A stretch of 64,000 nucleotides of DNA, from positions 6,660,843 to 6,724,842 of the forward strand of contig NC_092044.1 in assembly GCF_003086295.3 (NCBI RefSeq), given 5' to 3'. Below are positions 1 to 13,702 of the stretch, one piece after another. The DNA is from Arachis hypogaea. Taxonomy: Eukaryota; Streptophyta; Magnoliopsida; Fabales; Fabaceae. Within the stretch, counting starts at the first letter, position 1. Every line of letters begins with the position of its first letter. Made by a program: the position numbers and the translations under genes. The notes under the pieces were generated by a model. It was given only the letters and a program-made list of their open reading frames with translations, was not told the DNA's origin and ran no database searches.

Positions 1-978
1 AAGACAAAGTATATGAGAAAGGATCTTCAATGCTAAAGTTTTGGGGATTTTATTTTTGTTATGCAACAAATAAACCTTGTCCCACTTTGTGTGCTCTCAG
101 TTACATTGATCAAATGATGCCAACCGTACTATCATACATCATACCAATGTTTAAACCATTCATTTTTTAGATCTCTGTTAATAGTTTCTTTTGATGTTTT
201 GTTCGGTCTCCCTCCTCCATGTATGTACCTCTAGCTATAAGACTATCATCCATATGATCCAATTTCATAACTAGAGCCTTTACATGTCTTATCTGAAGAT
301 GTTCATACTTAATACCACCTAAGGCAAGATATTGTGGAAAATAGGCTGCTGATAGTTTGGCTTTTTTGGATTTATGTTGACGGTATGTGCATCAAAGGAG
401 TATCCATTTTTGATAGAACAGAGAAGGAAATCTATATGCACCTGGAGCTGGATTGTGTATCACTGGTTTACTCAAATACAAATTTTATATATTCATCCAA
501 GATAAGAGGCATGCAGCTGTGCCATCTCTTCGACAACAATAATTTTTGTGTACCAAGCAGATGGGGTAATGCCTCCTTGGATGACAGTTACTTTGGCTTC
601 AGTTGCATTTTGGGAAGAAAAGACTGACGCTTTTTCTCATTATCTTCATGTCAACGTAGTGTTTGTTATGAGGAAGCACTCGTGGAACTAAAGTCATTGA
701 GTTATTGTTATTTTGTTGGTTTAGGTTGCAAGCCTTGAGATAAGTGGGGTTAAAGGAGTTCTTATCAAGGAAAAAAGGGAATAATGTCACATTGGTGATC
801 CAATTAGCCTTTATCACGCACTCCAATTGTCATGTCATGCTTTGCATATCTATTCAGAAGTATATTTCCCACACTAGGTTGACATTAACACTTGTTTTCT
901 GAAAATTTTAAAGCAGTTGGTTACACTTATTCCAGCTTAAAAGATTTCTTTCTAATTAGTGTTTATTCTGTTCTGTAG
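1..978. other. Probable 5' intron of the L34 gene
   Basis: The stretch lies upstream of the splice acceptor at 977-978. Open frames such as 334-627 (+) show no domain and have no splice support. I see nothing else in it. Confidence 0.45.
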
Positions 979-1859
979 GAGATGCTTCTTCAGATGATCC
1001 AATGATTTTATTCCCCAAAAGGACATTTCAACCTAGCATCATTAGACGAAAGAGGAATCATGGTTTTTTTGCTCGGTAAATACTTTTGTGTATGTCTCCT
1101 TTATAGAGATGGGAAAATATGACTATTTATCCTTTCTTCTTTCACATGAATGTACATACTCTATGCTAAGGCTAATGATGCATACACAAAGAATTTGGAT
1201 GAAGTAGATTGTCACTGAATTTTGATACATCGTTCAATTTCATTCTATGTCCTTCTGCATATATCTGTTAGAATTCTTCAGTTGTATGCAAATTGTTTTA
1301 TGGAATATGACACCACATTGAGTAATATTTTTCCTTGTGTTGCTTGTGTCTCTAGACTGTGATTGCTCTGTTTTTGGGCAAGCATAGGTTGATATTGGCC
1401 ATGGGGGGCATTTAATATCATCCCAATTGTTTTTCTTAACTAAGAAAACAAAAGGTTAAATAAGTATAACATTTTAGATTATGACCACATAAGGTGGCAT
1501 ACCTGGTGTATGTTACTATTCCCAACTGCCAAGTACTACCTCTTTTTATTGTGTTTGTCATTGTTATTTAGACCCTTCCGAGAATCCATTCCATATGTGA
1601 CTATGTGTGGCTCAACTCGAGACCATTAGTAAGTGGACAAGCCTGTCTTTCACACAACCAATCTAGTGTTGGTCCAATACTACTTTCTAAAATTTTCTTT
1701 ATTAGAATTGTTTCTGAAAATTCACTCAAGTATCCTCAACAGATCTGTGCCGTGTTGATGAAATAATTTTTCTTCTACATGATCAGGAAGGCAACCAAGG
1801 GTGGCAGAAGAGTAATTGCAAGAAGAATAGCTAAGGGTAGGTTTAGGATTACAGCTTAA
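979..1859 (+). CDS. Organellar ribosomal protein bL34, 3' exons (partial)
   Basis: Two exons, 979-1075 and 1787-1859, join in phase across a GT-AG intron (donor 1076-1077, acceptor 1785-1786) and end in TAA at 1857-1859. The product ends with the classic L34 core: FPKRTFQPSIIRRKRNHGFF, then an ARKATKGGRRVIARRIAKGR-type basic tail. L34 is a small, very basic protein of the bacterial-type large ribosomal subunit. The acidic linker just before the core (DASSDDPMIL) resembles nuclear-encoded plant organellar L34, probably mitochondrial, which carries a long N-terminal extension with a transit peptide. No open exon with that N-terminus is seen in 1-978, and exon 979 opens in the middle of a codon, so the first exon most likely lies left of the window. 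The family call is firm; the compartment is inferred. Confidence 0.9.
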
Positions 1860-3106
1860 CGTCGTTGACTTGGAGCAAGACATCAAATTTAGAACTTAGT
1901 GCAGTTCATGATATGATCCAGCAAAAGATGCTGAACTTTGTTATCTTCAGATCTCTTTTGAACAGGGATGGGGAACTGGGGATGTTTGTTGGTGCAGTAT
2001 GCAAATGAGCAAAATATTGAGGCATCTATTATGTATGGATATTTTTATATTGTGGTTGTGATTCTCGAATATAGATGCAATAATTTGCAAGTCTAGAATG
2101 GACAAATTCGATAGTGATTTCATTTTTCGGGTCTCCCTTTTCTTATTGGACTAGACTTGTATCAGATGAATGGACGATCATGGTGATGTATTGATGTGTG
2201 AACATTTTTCATTTCCAAATGTGTAGTTTAAAAGTTAAAATTGTACACGCTTTTCGATAAAATGGCCATTTTTCATGTGATAGTTTTTGGAAGAAGAATG
2301 GCTCAGCCATAGCCCCCAGAGCCATGCAAGACATGAAAATAACAATAGTCATGAAACTTGCTTGTAGATGCTAATATCATGTTCTAGTAAACCCAAACAA
2401 TTTAGGATGAGCCAAACGATGATATATGCTGAGGATGTTCTAAAGGCATGTTCTCTTTTTTGGTGTCAAAAAAAAAGAGAGAGAACAGAGATCTCTGGCA
2501 AGGAAGTGAAACAGGTGGTAAAGGCTTGGAAGTTGAAACACATCGTGAAAAATGATATGGATGTTGAATCTTGTGTCGCTGTGAGCATGTATTAGTATCA
2601 CGCTACACTGAGTCCAGTGCATTCACATCATTGGCAAAATATTTCTTAGAAATAGAAGTAAGAAAGTGAACATTAACAATGAAAACAGGGCTCCATTTCA
2701 TTCAACATACACACAGTCATCCTTACATCCAAACAAAATTACACAAGCTTCTAGTAATTTGAGGTAGGGAAGGGAGGGTTTCATCTTTTGCAGATTTTTT
2801 TTTTTCAAAAGAAAAAAGGGCAAACATAAGTTTTTTCCTAAAACAGAAAACTTGAAACAAAATGCTAATTTTCACATGTGAACTTGTGCACACATTAAAG
2901 GTGACAATGAACAACAAGCTGTTGGACTCATCAAAAGAACACACTTCTAACAGACTTATGTCATGCTTGGTTTAGCTTTCAAAACTCCAGAATCCTTATT
3001 CAAGCAAACATTATCATCAAAGACAATCTTTTTCCTGAATCATGGTTCAAAGCTTTCTGAATGCTAAACCAAACATCCTTTTATCACCAGCCACTGGAAT
3101 GTCAAT
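1860..3106. other. L34 3' flank and intergenic
   Basis: Contains the L34 3' UTR (probably to about 2.1 kb) and, at its right side, the 3' UTR of the minus-strand IQD gene. Small open frames at 2368-2595 and 2723-2944 show no recognisable protein. Nothing else seen. Confidence 0.4.
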
Positions 3107-5753
3107 TTACTTATCATCCGAATTTAAGCGTTTCTGATAACTTGCTCTTGAAGGTGTTGCGTAGAGATCCCTCCACGAATTGACTGAAGGATAGGATCCA
3201 CAACTGCTTCTATTGTCTCCATTTAGAAATTCTGATCTTGAGCAATGAGAATGACAGTCATCCATTAAGAGTCTCTTTGAATTCTGAGAGGAACACCTAC
3301 AAGATTTCAGTTTAGCTTTGGTTGATTCTGTCAGATTCATGTAGGTTGGTTTATTAACACTTCTATCCTCTGCTGCTTCGTCCACAACATTGTTGATCGA
3401 TGGCAGTGATCCAGATGTACAAGAGGTTGAGGCAGGGCTATCATCATACATGCATTCGGAGCTAACACCCGAAGAAGATGGAGTTGATTGAGTAGTTGTG
3501 AGAGACTTGGAAGAAATTCTTGTTATTGCACCGCTGCTTCTTGCTTTGGATAAGCCTCTTTGTTGATGTGAATTGAAGGTTTGTTGATGTGAATTGAAGG
3601 GAGCAACAAGATCATCACATTTTCCAGACACTGGAGTCATGTCAAGCGAGCCGAAATTGTTCTCCTCCATTAGCCTGCTCTCCCATGGCTTTGTTGCCAT
3701 CCAGCGCTCTAACATGCTCAATCGTGAGCTCTTATTGTCTAGGCTGCCTTGCTTGAGAGGTGTGACTGGCTTGGAAGCTCTCGAGCGTGGACTAGCACAC
3801 ACTGTTGATTGCTGAAAGCAAACAATTTTAATCGAATTAAGTAATGAACTGTATTTCGTTCACCATTTAATCGAATTAAGTAATAGAAATCTAGAATAAT
3901 GGAAATTATAATGGATAGTTAGTAGTATGATTTGAAACTTTCTTGAATTCTGAAAGTAACTTGAATCTCATCACATGTATATTTAAATTCTTAGCTCGAA
4001 TACATTACCTTGGTATACATTGAGTATGCCATTGCTCTCTCCCTCTTAATTGCTCCTTCTTGCCTCATTTGAAGTTTTGCTTTAACTTCCTCTGCTGTTC
4101 CTGGAATGTCGCACCAGCCGTCCTGAAAATTTTCATACATTTGAAACATCTCAATATCAACTTGAATTGGAACCAAACATACAAGAACAAATGTGCCAAC
4201 TGCCAAGTGATCCGCGAAAGATGTTAGTTTTGAAAGAAATTTGCATCAATTAGAACAAATTGATGTCTAAGAAAACTAAAAATTTATATCAATTTCAAAA
4301 AAGAGAGACTACATTGACATTTAAGATCAGTGCAGGACTAATTTGAGTGTTATGTATATATATCTTTGGATGACATGAGTATTTTTCTCCATTAGAGAAT
4401 CTTTTTTGGGGGGAGGAATTTAAAAAGCTTTTACAATACCTCAGCCTCCTTAATAGGATCAGCTTGGTTGCGGTACTGATCTAATAGTGTCTGCACGGCT
4501 TTCCCTTCTGGAGAGTTCCTCACATTCCTAGCGCGGACGCGAGCTTGAACTCGAACAAGAGCCTGCATGCACCTTAGAGTAACAGCAGCTTGCTTCCTCA
4601 CTAGCCTTCCGCGAAATATAGCTTGCAGCCTCACCACTGCCCTCAACGCCCTCAAAGCTTGTCTTGCCTGCAACATTCATCGCATAATTAAGGTAAAAAA
4701 CTCAAAATAAACAAGTAAGAGAAATACAAATACAATAACATGGAACACAAGTTTAACATACTAACACAAGGATCAAGTTTGCAACTATGAACTACCTCTC
4801 TCTCTGGTCAAATCGAACCCCACCAACATTGTCCTCAAGCATTCCTTAGGAAACTAGAAAAAATTGTGGCTTGATGTCTTACCATGGACTAAGCTTCAAT
4901 AGGTCAAAGTCTTACCATGGTTGAACTCATTCAAAATTAGGATCTAGTTAGTAATTCTTCTGCAAAAGATCATGCTGTGATCTTAGGAATCCTGATCCTT
5001 ACCTGATCCGGAATTTTAGTAATTTAACATCAACTAACTATTGCATGTTAAAGATACTAGAATTAGAAGTTGAGAGTTGTGATTAAAGGAAAAAAAAAAA
5101 ATTCAAACTTTCAATGCATTGATGGATTGGAAGATTTTGCCTTTTTTACGCAATAGTGTCCCCTAAGGCTACAGTCTAAATAGATGTGAGGCCAAATCAA
5201 TGATTTTCATATTAAACAAATCAAGATTAAACACACATAATAACTAAAATAAATAAAAATTCCCTCGAAGAACAAGGAGCATCAGGATCACCATCATACA
5301 AAAAGTTTGAAATTGATCAAAAACATCAAAGCGTGTGGACACGGTGACTTACCAAGAAGCCTCGAAAAATAGCTTGAATGCGTATAGCAGCCCATTCCTG
5401 CTTGATCACCATGAAATTTTTGTGGGGCGCTCTCACCACTGTTGCCACCGCGGCATTAAAAGCAACTTCATCATCCACCAAAGAAGAAAAAGCCTTGTGA
5501 GAACCGTCACCCTTCTTCGTCGAGGATCCAAAACCAAACCCTTCTGAAGAACTTCTCCATAGCTTCCATTTCTTCTTGCTCTTATCACCACCACCACCAC
5601 CCCTCTCCTGTAAGAAAATGATAAATAAGAATCACAAAAGCATAACCAAACACACACAAAGAAGAAGATTGTGATGAAGTTGCAAACTTGATCGCTGGTG
5701 GAGGGCTTTCTGTGAGATATGAGTGATTTAAACCATTTTCCTGAGCCACCCAT
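3107..5753 (-). CDS. IQD family calmodulin-binding protein (IQ67 domain)
   Basis: Five exons read leftward: 5753-5688, 5607-5353, 4667-4440, 4122-4009 and 3811-3107. All junctions are GT-AG and all introns are phase 0, giving 455 aa. The start [12 protein letters not shown] is the usual IQD opening. The IQ67 domain (about residues 94-165) has three IQ-type repeats: [13 protein letters not shown], then [16 protein letters not shown], then [15 protein letters not shown]. An intron falls inside the first IQ motif at phase 0, a known hallmark of the family. IQDs are plant scaffolds that bind calmodulin and associate with microtubules, the nucleus or the plasma membrane. The KWKLWR segment, the [14 protein letters not shown] helix in exon 4 and the serine-rich C-terminus look like the IQD6/7/8 group. 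That subgroup is from memory; membership in IQD is secure. Confidence 0.95.
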
Positions 5754-6551
5754 TTGAGAAAAAAAACTTGAGAGCAAAGGACAAAGATCAGATTTTTATT
5801 GATGGGGTTGTGAAAAATGTGAAGAATGCAAAATGTTGTTGAGTTTGGTTGGTTTAATTAAGACTTAAGAGTGAAGAGGAGATGAGAAGAATGAAAGAGA
5901 AGTTTTTTTGAAATTTGAAATGTGTGCGAAAAAGTGTCCAAAAGAAACAAAAACAGAACATAACGGATACGAGGACTTTTCTTTTTGTTTTCTCTGTCTT
6001 ACACCTTACGTGTACCGCTATGAGTTGACCTTTTCATGAATGCGACCTCTGAATGGTGAAAACGGTGCCGTATAACGCGAATATCTCGTACAAATATTCT
6101 CAGCTCAATGGGCTTCAAATTCCAACCTCAAAATCGAAAAACTCATCTCATAATTATCAAACACAAATGTTAAACAAATGTTAAACGGTCCGGTTGTATA
6201 CTAATTGAGAAATGAGAAGCATTAAATAATTTAATATATTTAATTAAATTATTATTTAACTTTTTTAATTATTAATTTTACATAAACATCTGCATATAAA
6301 TATTTACTTTATTAAGTAATCGATCATTTTTTCCATTCATCTTATATTTGAGTTAAAATTATTTTATTTTATTTTATTTTTAACTAAAAAAACTGACCTT
6401 CTAGCATTTTTAACAATAAACTCAATTAAGGTATTGAGTCATTACTTATTAGTTATTACAAGAGTCTAATTAAAAAAAATAATAGCTAACCTTAACATAT
6501 TTTTTAAAAACTTTTTTTATTCTTATAATCCAATTAGGGAATTAATAAAAA
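5754..6551. other. IQD 5' flank / promoter region
   Basis: Holds the 5' UTR (to roughly 5.9 kb) and upstream sequence of the minus-strand IQD gene. It becomes very AT-rich beyond 6.2 kb. No separate gene or defined motif is recognised. Confidence 0.4.
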
Positions 6552-7795
6552 AAAGTAAACTATCATTTCTACCTACAAAAATTGAAAACGGTGATATATC
6601 TATTTATAAAAAAAATTACTATTTGTATTCATCAAACATAGATTTTATACAACAAAATTATCCAAATATTAAAAAATTACATAAAAACTCCAAATTATCT
6701 TTATCATTCATCTACATCATCTTTTTCCTCCTCATTAACCACTCCATCATTCTCATATGCTCATCACCTTACCACCACCACCACCACCACCACCACTAAC
6801 CCCATCTGTTGCCGTCCTCCTTTCACCGTGGCCACCCCTCCTTCTCTCCTTTCCTGTCTCGCCCTCGCCAACAAGGAGATCTTCGCACCAGCCCTTGTTT
6901 CGCTGCCGCCAACAATCCTAGAGCCACAGTGCCCTCCCTCTCATCTCTTCACTTAACGTGGCTACCTTCTCCTCATCACTAAATTATTGCCGTCGATGGG
7001 CCACCGCGCCAGCCGCCACCACCTTAGTCCCCTTTGTGAACTAAAACCACGGCGAGCTCTCTCTCTCTTTTTCTGTCTCTTCGCCATCTGTTTTAAACCA
7101 CTGAACCCTAATTCACTTCTCCTTCTCTTCTTCCTCTTCTTCTTTCCTCTTCAAAAACCAGAGACCTCTGAACCACCATCACAGCCCTGTCATCATCGCC
7201 GTCTGCACTTCCAGCCGCCAGAACTGCCACGAACCACCATCGTCTCCACCATCTACAACGAACCCGAGCCACCCTCACCGTCCTAGTCGTTCTTTCTCTC
7301 GATTCAGACCACTGCTAGCGAGCCACTCACCAATCTCGCACCTCCTCCACCGAACCCTAACTCAGCCCCTATTATCACTCTCTCTTCTACTCCAAGGAGC
7401 TGCCGACGACGTCACCATCATCATCAGCTTCTCAATCACTGAATCTTTAAAGTAAATATCGTAATTAATGTCTCTTTTGCCGAAACAGAACAAGCTCACT
7501 CCTGCCTCTCAGAATTTGGCTTAGGTGAGGGTTGTTTAATTTTCCACATAGCGTGTTTGAGTTTGACAATTGATTTGTTGTATGGGTATTAGATGATAGC
7601 ACTCTGTTCTGAATTCAATGAAAAGTTAAAAATAATGATAATAAGGGTAATTTAGAGTTTTTATGTAATTTTTTAGTGTTTAGATAATTTTGTTGTATGA
7701 AACCCATATTTCATAAATATAAATAGTAATTTTTTTTTCTATAAATAGATATATCAATATTTTTAACTTTTTTAAATAGAAATAACAGTTTACTC
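6552..7795. mobile_element. Mutator-type TIR element with GC-rich interior
   Basis: Two imperfect inverted repeats of about 145 bp face each other, near 6552-6705 and 7640-7795. Both hold blocks such as GATATATCTATTTATA and TACAACAAAATTATC in opposite orientation. The element is flanked by the direct repeat TAATAAAAA (6543-6551 and 7796-7804), a 9-bp duplication as Mutator elements make, although an A-run weakens this. The interior (about 6.72-7.45 kb) is much more GC-rich than its surroundings and codon-like, with short proline/histidine-rich frames (for example 6987-7286, +), but I recognise no domain. There is no transposase, so it is non-autonomous. The interior could be captured gene sequence (Pack-MULE-like). 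Confidence 0.7.
6771..6797 (+). repeat. (ACC)n microsatellite
   Basis: A run of ACC/CAC triplets inside the TIR element interior. Confidence 0.85.
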
Positions 7796-7804
7796 TAATA
7801 AAAA

Positions 7805-8945
7805 AACAACAACAAACATCAGCAAATAAATAGGCAAATCTAATGCAGTTTGCACTTTTTAAAATGTTTCAACAATCTACTCCCATCCATACAAGTCCCA
7901 ATTCTGATGTCAAAAGACACCTTGCGATTGAGGAATGGTGATGGACGTGCCATCATATACAATGACAATGTGGATGATGACGATGAGATCTTCGCTCCTC
8001 CACTTCGATCAAACTCAAAATATCAGCATCTTTATCATTGAAAAAGATACCTAAGAATCGATGAACGCGCATATGAATTTGTGAACATAATCGAAAGATT
8101 TTTATTTTTGATTTGGATTCGGTTCTTGATCTCTATAATCATTTATTATTTCTAATTTTAATGTGGAATGCTTTAATATTTTTCAATAAAAATCTACTAA
8201 ATTCTTATTGAGGTTGAATAACAATTCTCTTATGAGTAAGAGTCGTAATTTTAGTATATATAGAGACTAAAATCTTATTTTACTCTATTTATATTAGACT
8301 ATTAATTTTTATTAAATTTTAAATTTTCAAATAAAAGAATAATATTGATTTTATTTTTATTAAGACTCCAACGAATAAGTAATATTGACTTATTTTTTTA
8401 TTTAAAATTTAAAAGTTAAAACAACTAAGCAGAAAAAAAAAGTCTTAAGAGATTTAAAAGGGATCTCTAACTTTAAGCACCAAACAATTTATACATTCGA
8501 CATTAGAATTATTAATAGGAATAAAAGTCTCCAGATAATTTATTTTACAAATCATCTCTTTACCATAAATTTTAGACCAAAAAAATCTTCTCCATATAAC
8601 AAATAATTTTTCTTAAAAAATATTGTAACTCTCTATTATTCCAAATAGTTTCATTGCCAAATTGAATAATTTCTATTTCAATGTCTGTTAATACAAAACT
8701 AATTCGATCTCTAATTTTTTATTATTTAAATCAATACTAATATTACTTTATATAAGTCAAAATATAAAATAGATAATGAGACTTGCGAAACCCAATCAGG
8801 CATTGGGCATTGAGGCCGATTCCAGACCTGGTGCACAGATAGAGGAAGAAGAAACCAAGAGTGAGAGAGAGGAGAAAGAAGGGATGGAGCGAAAAGGGAA
8901 CATAGATATGAGTGTGAATAGCAAGAATAATTGTTAAAAAAAAAA
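7805..8945. other. Intergenic, no gene supported
   Basis: AT-rich sequence. One open frame at 7850-8041 (+) has an acidic NVDDDDE stretch but no start context, splice support or recognisable family. Confidence 0.35.
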
Positions 8946-9475
8946 AGTAAAATATCGTTTTTGTCTCCAATATTTGGGATAAATCATATTTGTGTTCCTA
9001 ATGTTTAAATCGTCCTATTTGTATCACTAACGTTTGTAAAAGTGATTCAATATTATTCTCCCGTCAATTACACATCATAAACGCTTTAGTTTGAGTTTTA
9101 AAAATCTCTTCTTGAAGTTAAAATCCAAATATCTGATATAGAATCGATGATCCACTCCGAAAAATAACCCATCAAAAGTTAAAATTAATTCCTACAATAT
9201 TTACATAATTCACTTTTCTAGGGATATAATTGAATCTAAACACAAATAGTGGGTATAATATTAAAATCGAACACATCCAAGTGAGACTTAATTGAAAATG
9301 AATACATCCAAGTAAGAATAATTGAAAAATATAATATGATTTGTTAGTATAATTGATAGTAGGATAACATTGAATCACTTTTATAAACGTTAGAGATACA
9401 AATAGGACGATTTAAACGTTAGGGACACAAATAAGACTTATTCCAAACGTTGGAGATAAAAATAATACTTCACTC
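8946..9475. mobile_element. MITE, Mutator-like, copy 1
   Basis: About 530 bp with inverted ends of roughly 115 bp. The left arm reads AAGTAAAATATCGTTTTTGT and the right arm is its inverted counterpart ending in TTCACTC. Both arms hold the motif AAATCGTCCTATTTGTAT in opposite orientation. A second copy lies at 30120-30650. Here the insertion is in an A-run, so the target duplication cannot be read. A minus-strand frame (9172-9378) recurs in the other copy. Confidence 0.85.
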
Positions 9476-11842
9476 AAAAAAAATAATGTTAACAAAAAAG
9501 AGAAGAGTTAGCCAAGTCAAAAGTTAATTTTCTATAATTTTACGACGAAATATTAACAAAACAAGGACGATTGACTAATTAAAAATTAAATAACTATTAT
9601 CTAAAATGAATATAAAAACATAATTCATTCATGCACCCTAAGATTCCCATTGTTAAAGATTGGACTATTCTCTTAGCAGGATGAGTAAGAAACATTAGTC
9701 AGGTTCTCCATCTAATCTGATTACCAGCTTTGACAATGGGAGATGCCAAAGTCAGTGCATCTAATCTATTAATCACCTTCAAACACGTAGCTAATAATTA
9801 AAGTTATGTAATTGTTCTACAATTCTAGTCTAAACTCCTATTAACGGATCACTAAATTGGTAGTTAAATAAATAATTCAATGCATGCTTTCATATATAGA
9901 CAATTGTAGAGTTGAATGGGACTCCTGAAAGCCATAATTTGGTGTAAGACAACTCATACCTTGTGAATGTAAAAATTTTCTTTATTAAGTAAAATTCCCA
10001 TGAATTAGGCACTAACAAGGGAAAATTACTATTTAGCATGTGAAAAAGAAGATTAAAAATAATATTGTGTCTAGAATCATTGGCAGCACAATGAGAATTT
10101 GCCAATTTGGTCAATTCAGCTCATGACTATGAAGGGGGGTTTTATGTCATTATTGAACCAAGCAAAATGTTGATCCACTTTTTAAAAAAAAGGTTTCTTT
10201 TTGGTTTGTCTTTTGGAAACATGAGCCAAATCTTGACTTCGATATGCTGAGTGAATTGAATGCAAATAAGTCGCATGTAACAGAGGCAGATGCAGGGTTC
10301 CAAGTTCCTTGTTGGTCTATGTTATTCGAATGTAGAATGTGAGACCAATTATGCGCATCACTGACGCAATCCCTAACTGCATGCGTGCTTAATGGCTACA
10401 ATACTTACCTTCATCACAAAGAAAAGAATGGATAACCCCATTATTCTACTAAAAGCTGAATTATAGAATAAAGATGTAAGTTTACGAATTTTTTTTTATG
10501 GGATGAGATAATATTTGAAAAATTATGGTCTATACTTTAAATAATAATAATATAATAAAAAATAACTAAAAAAAATTATATTCTCTTTCTATATAATTTT
10601 AATCTGTATAGTAGAGTGTTCTTTACTAAAATCGGACGAATTCATTTTTTTTGTGTCCCGGTATTTTTTAACTCAACAACTAATGACTATTCTATCGCGT
10701 ATCTGAAATTTATTTAAAGGTTTGTCACTGGCTAATAAATTGCTGCATGTGTAAAATAAAATTCAAATCAACGACACTTACTTAAACAAACGACTAAAAT
10801 GAGTAAGATGGCCACACAAGTAACTCAAATTGGTTGGATAATAAATTCAATTTAATCAATTTTAGTATTTAACACATAATCTTGTAAAAATGGATTGAAT
10901 TCGTTCTTATTTAGATTGGACATGATCAGGTTTCATCTTACAAATTAATTTTAAACGGATTAGATAAATTTAAATCCGAGTTAAAAAAAAGTTGAACTTG
11001 ATCCAAAATTCACCTAATTAAATTTTAATTAATTTAGTACATTTTTTATTTAAATCCAAACCAAGTAACCAAGCTTTTAGGATTCTCTATTTGGTTAAGA
11101 ATTGCATAAACAAAAGATATCTGTAAATATTTATGTATTATTGTATTTGTTTATTTAAAAATTTTTAAGAAATAGTAAATATATTTTTTCACTAATTTGC
11201 ATGTGCCATAATACAATTTTTTTTTGCATAGTCAGTTAATTAAATTTAAACTTTGAAATGCCTATGCAAGTAATGAGAAAGAAAATAAAATAAATTATAT
11301 TTACTAAAAAAAAGGATATTATCAACCCCTTTCATTAATTTATGCACCTATTTAAAACTAACCATTTATTTGGATTTGAATGGAGTACTTTGAGGCACAA
11401 ATTAGAAAAACCAAAGGAAAAGTAATTTACATATTAAATTATTAATTGACTTACAAGTATGGAAGATTAACCCATCTCCTACAATACAATTTGGGGAGAA
11501 GGGGAAAAATGATACAATAGAAGCCGAATGACCAAAAGAACTAGCCAAGAAAAAACCAAATAAAAAAATCTTGGACCATCAAAATAAAAATAAATAAATA
11601 AAGGAAAAAATAAATCTTGTGTGGTTAGATCCTTTGTGCTGTATAAGATTTATGATCCTATTTTTCTGTACTAAATCTTATGGTCCAAATTAGAATATGG
11701 TTATTGATCACATTATGCCTAAAAAATGATGAATCACATAATGTAAAACCCTAACATATACAGGAATTAGGAACTAATTTTTTGGTTTCTTATCGCATTT
11801 TCCAACCCAACAAATTAAGAACTAATCCGTCGTGGATCGAAA
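9476..11842. other. Intergenic, downstream of IQM
   Basis: AT-rich. About 10.66-10.80 kb holds a stretch (TTTGTCACTGGCTAATAAAT and so on) that recurs near 48.25-48.48 and 57.27-57.40 kb. The part near 11.6-11.84 kb is probably the IQM 3' UTR. No further gene seen. Confidence 0.4.
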
Positions 11843-13651
11843 TTAATTTGTGGGAGTAGCATTTACCCTTGGGCTTGGAAGACCCATTTGTGCAAGTCTA
11901 GGGGATAGATGAACTTTTGGACTTGGTCTTGGAGATGGAATTGGAGCTTTAAGGTCAAACCTTCCATGGTTGACTCTTGGTGAAAAATTGAGTTGTTCAA
12001 GTGCCCTAACTTGGAGATTAGGAGGGTATTCTCTCACACAACCAATTCTAGGACCAACTCCTGTTGTCCATTTATTACCCAATAAATTCTTGCTATCTTT
12101 GGGTTTTGAATCTTCAACATTGGTACCAAAATGACCCACATTTTCTTGATTATTACAATTATTGTTGCCATTGGATGAGTCATCACTTGAATCAACATTT
12201 CCTTCTTTGGACTTAAATTGAGGTGTAGAAGGTGGGACATCATCATCAATTGCATATTTCTACAAATCAAAAACCCATCAAATTAACATTAAAAGGTTAT
12301 GTTTAATTAAATTCAACAATATTGGGCTTGGTGACCTCAAATCAAAAGACCAAAATGAAACCAATGTCTATATACAAACAAAGGGATTTGTCTCAATAAT
12401 GTGATTTAATGTATTATTCACCTTTACATTTGTCATGTCCACATTATGTTCCATCAAGAATCCTATGAATTCCTTGAAATTCTTCTCTGTAGGGCGGTAA
12501 TGACCACTATAGGGCCAAATAGCCTGCATAAATATATAAGAATTATCATCAATTATACTTTTATATCATCATAACATTTATTAAAAAAATTACAGTTAAT
12601 TTAAATGTATATCATACATGGAGAACTCCATTGTGGACAACCATTCTTCCAGATGCAATTGTTGCACCACCAGCTAGAAAACTTGAATGCTGAAATTGAC
12701 CCTTTTTCTTCTCACCAACATACAAAATTCTTGATGAACTAAGAACAAAAATCCACTTTGATCCCTCAGCAGTGTGAACAAGCTCTTGGTTTTTTCTATA
12801 AATAAGCTTCCCTCTATTCAGAGTTACTTCATATGCCTCCCTCTCTTTCTGCAATTATAAAGAAATGAATTTAGCTAACATGTGCTTGATGTTAAAATTA
12901 TTATTAGTAAAATTTTTAAATATTTTATTTTAATAAATAAATAAGAAATTCATTAAAAACTTAAATATTATTTGTTGTTATAGAAAAATTCATTAGTAAT
13001 CTTAACATACATTTTAAAAGGATACCTTCATTAAATCCTTAAAAATTACTACTAAAATTTAAAAAGAATTTATTTGCTACTAAAATGCATCACAAAATCA
13101 TTTGTCTCCTTGAAGCACTCAATACAAATTATATGTCATCATGTTGTTATTAATTAGTTACTCTAAGGTTTTTGTACCTAAATTGATTGAATAGTCAACA
13201 AAGCTAGTCTTCTGACTCTTTTCCCAAGCACCAAATAGCACTCTAGAATTGACCAAGCATTGCTTAGTCAACGCACTCAACTTCATCAATATAAAAAATG
13301 ACATAATAATACTTAATTGCTTTGATTTGATAAATTACTAATTAATGCAAAAGTTTTATATATCACTCAATTATATACTACTTTCATTAAATTAATTAAA
13401 AGTTACTAAAATCAGACTTGTGGTTACACGTGATTAGTATATAATATATATATTTTTGTGGCATTGTGAATTTCATGAGGTCAAAATAAGTGATGAATAA
13501 CTTACTGGTCCAAGGTACTTTATGCATTGCTTGTGTAGTTTACTTCTTGGGCACTCCTCAATATTTACTTCTTTTCCATCTCCAATATCCAACCTTCATT
13601 TCACCAATATAAAATTATGAAATTACAAAATTAATTAACTTATCACATAAC

Positions 13652-13702
<51 letters not shown>

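Noticed and set aside
334..627. 97-codon open frame (+) upstream of L34
   Set aside because: No transit-peptide character, no recognisable domain, no splice connection to the L34 exon at 979; likely intron sequence.
6987..7286. 99-codon proline/histidine-rich frame as a gene
   Set aside because: Lies inside a TIR element, no start context and no known domain; treated as element interior.
7850..8041. 63-codon frame with acidic stretch
   Set aside because: Too short, no homologous family recalled and no supporting signals.
9172..9378. 68-codon frame as a small gene
   Set aside because: Entirely inside a MITE and repeated in its second copy, so explained by the element.
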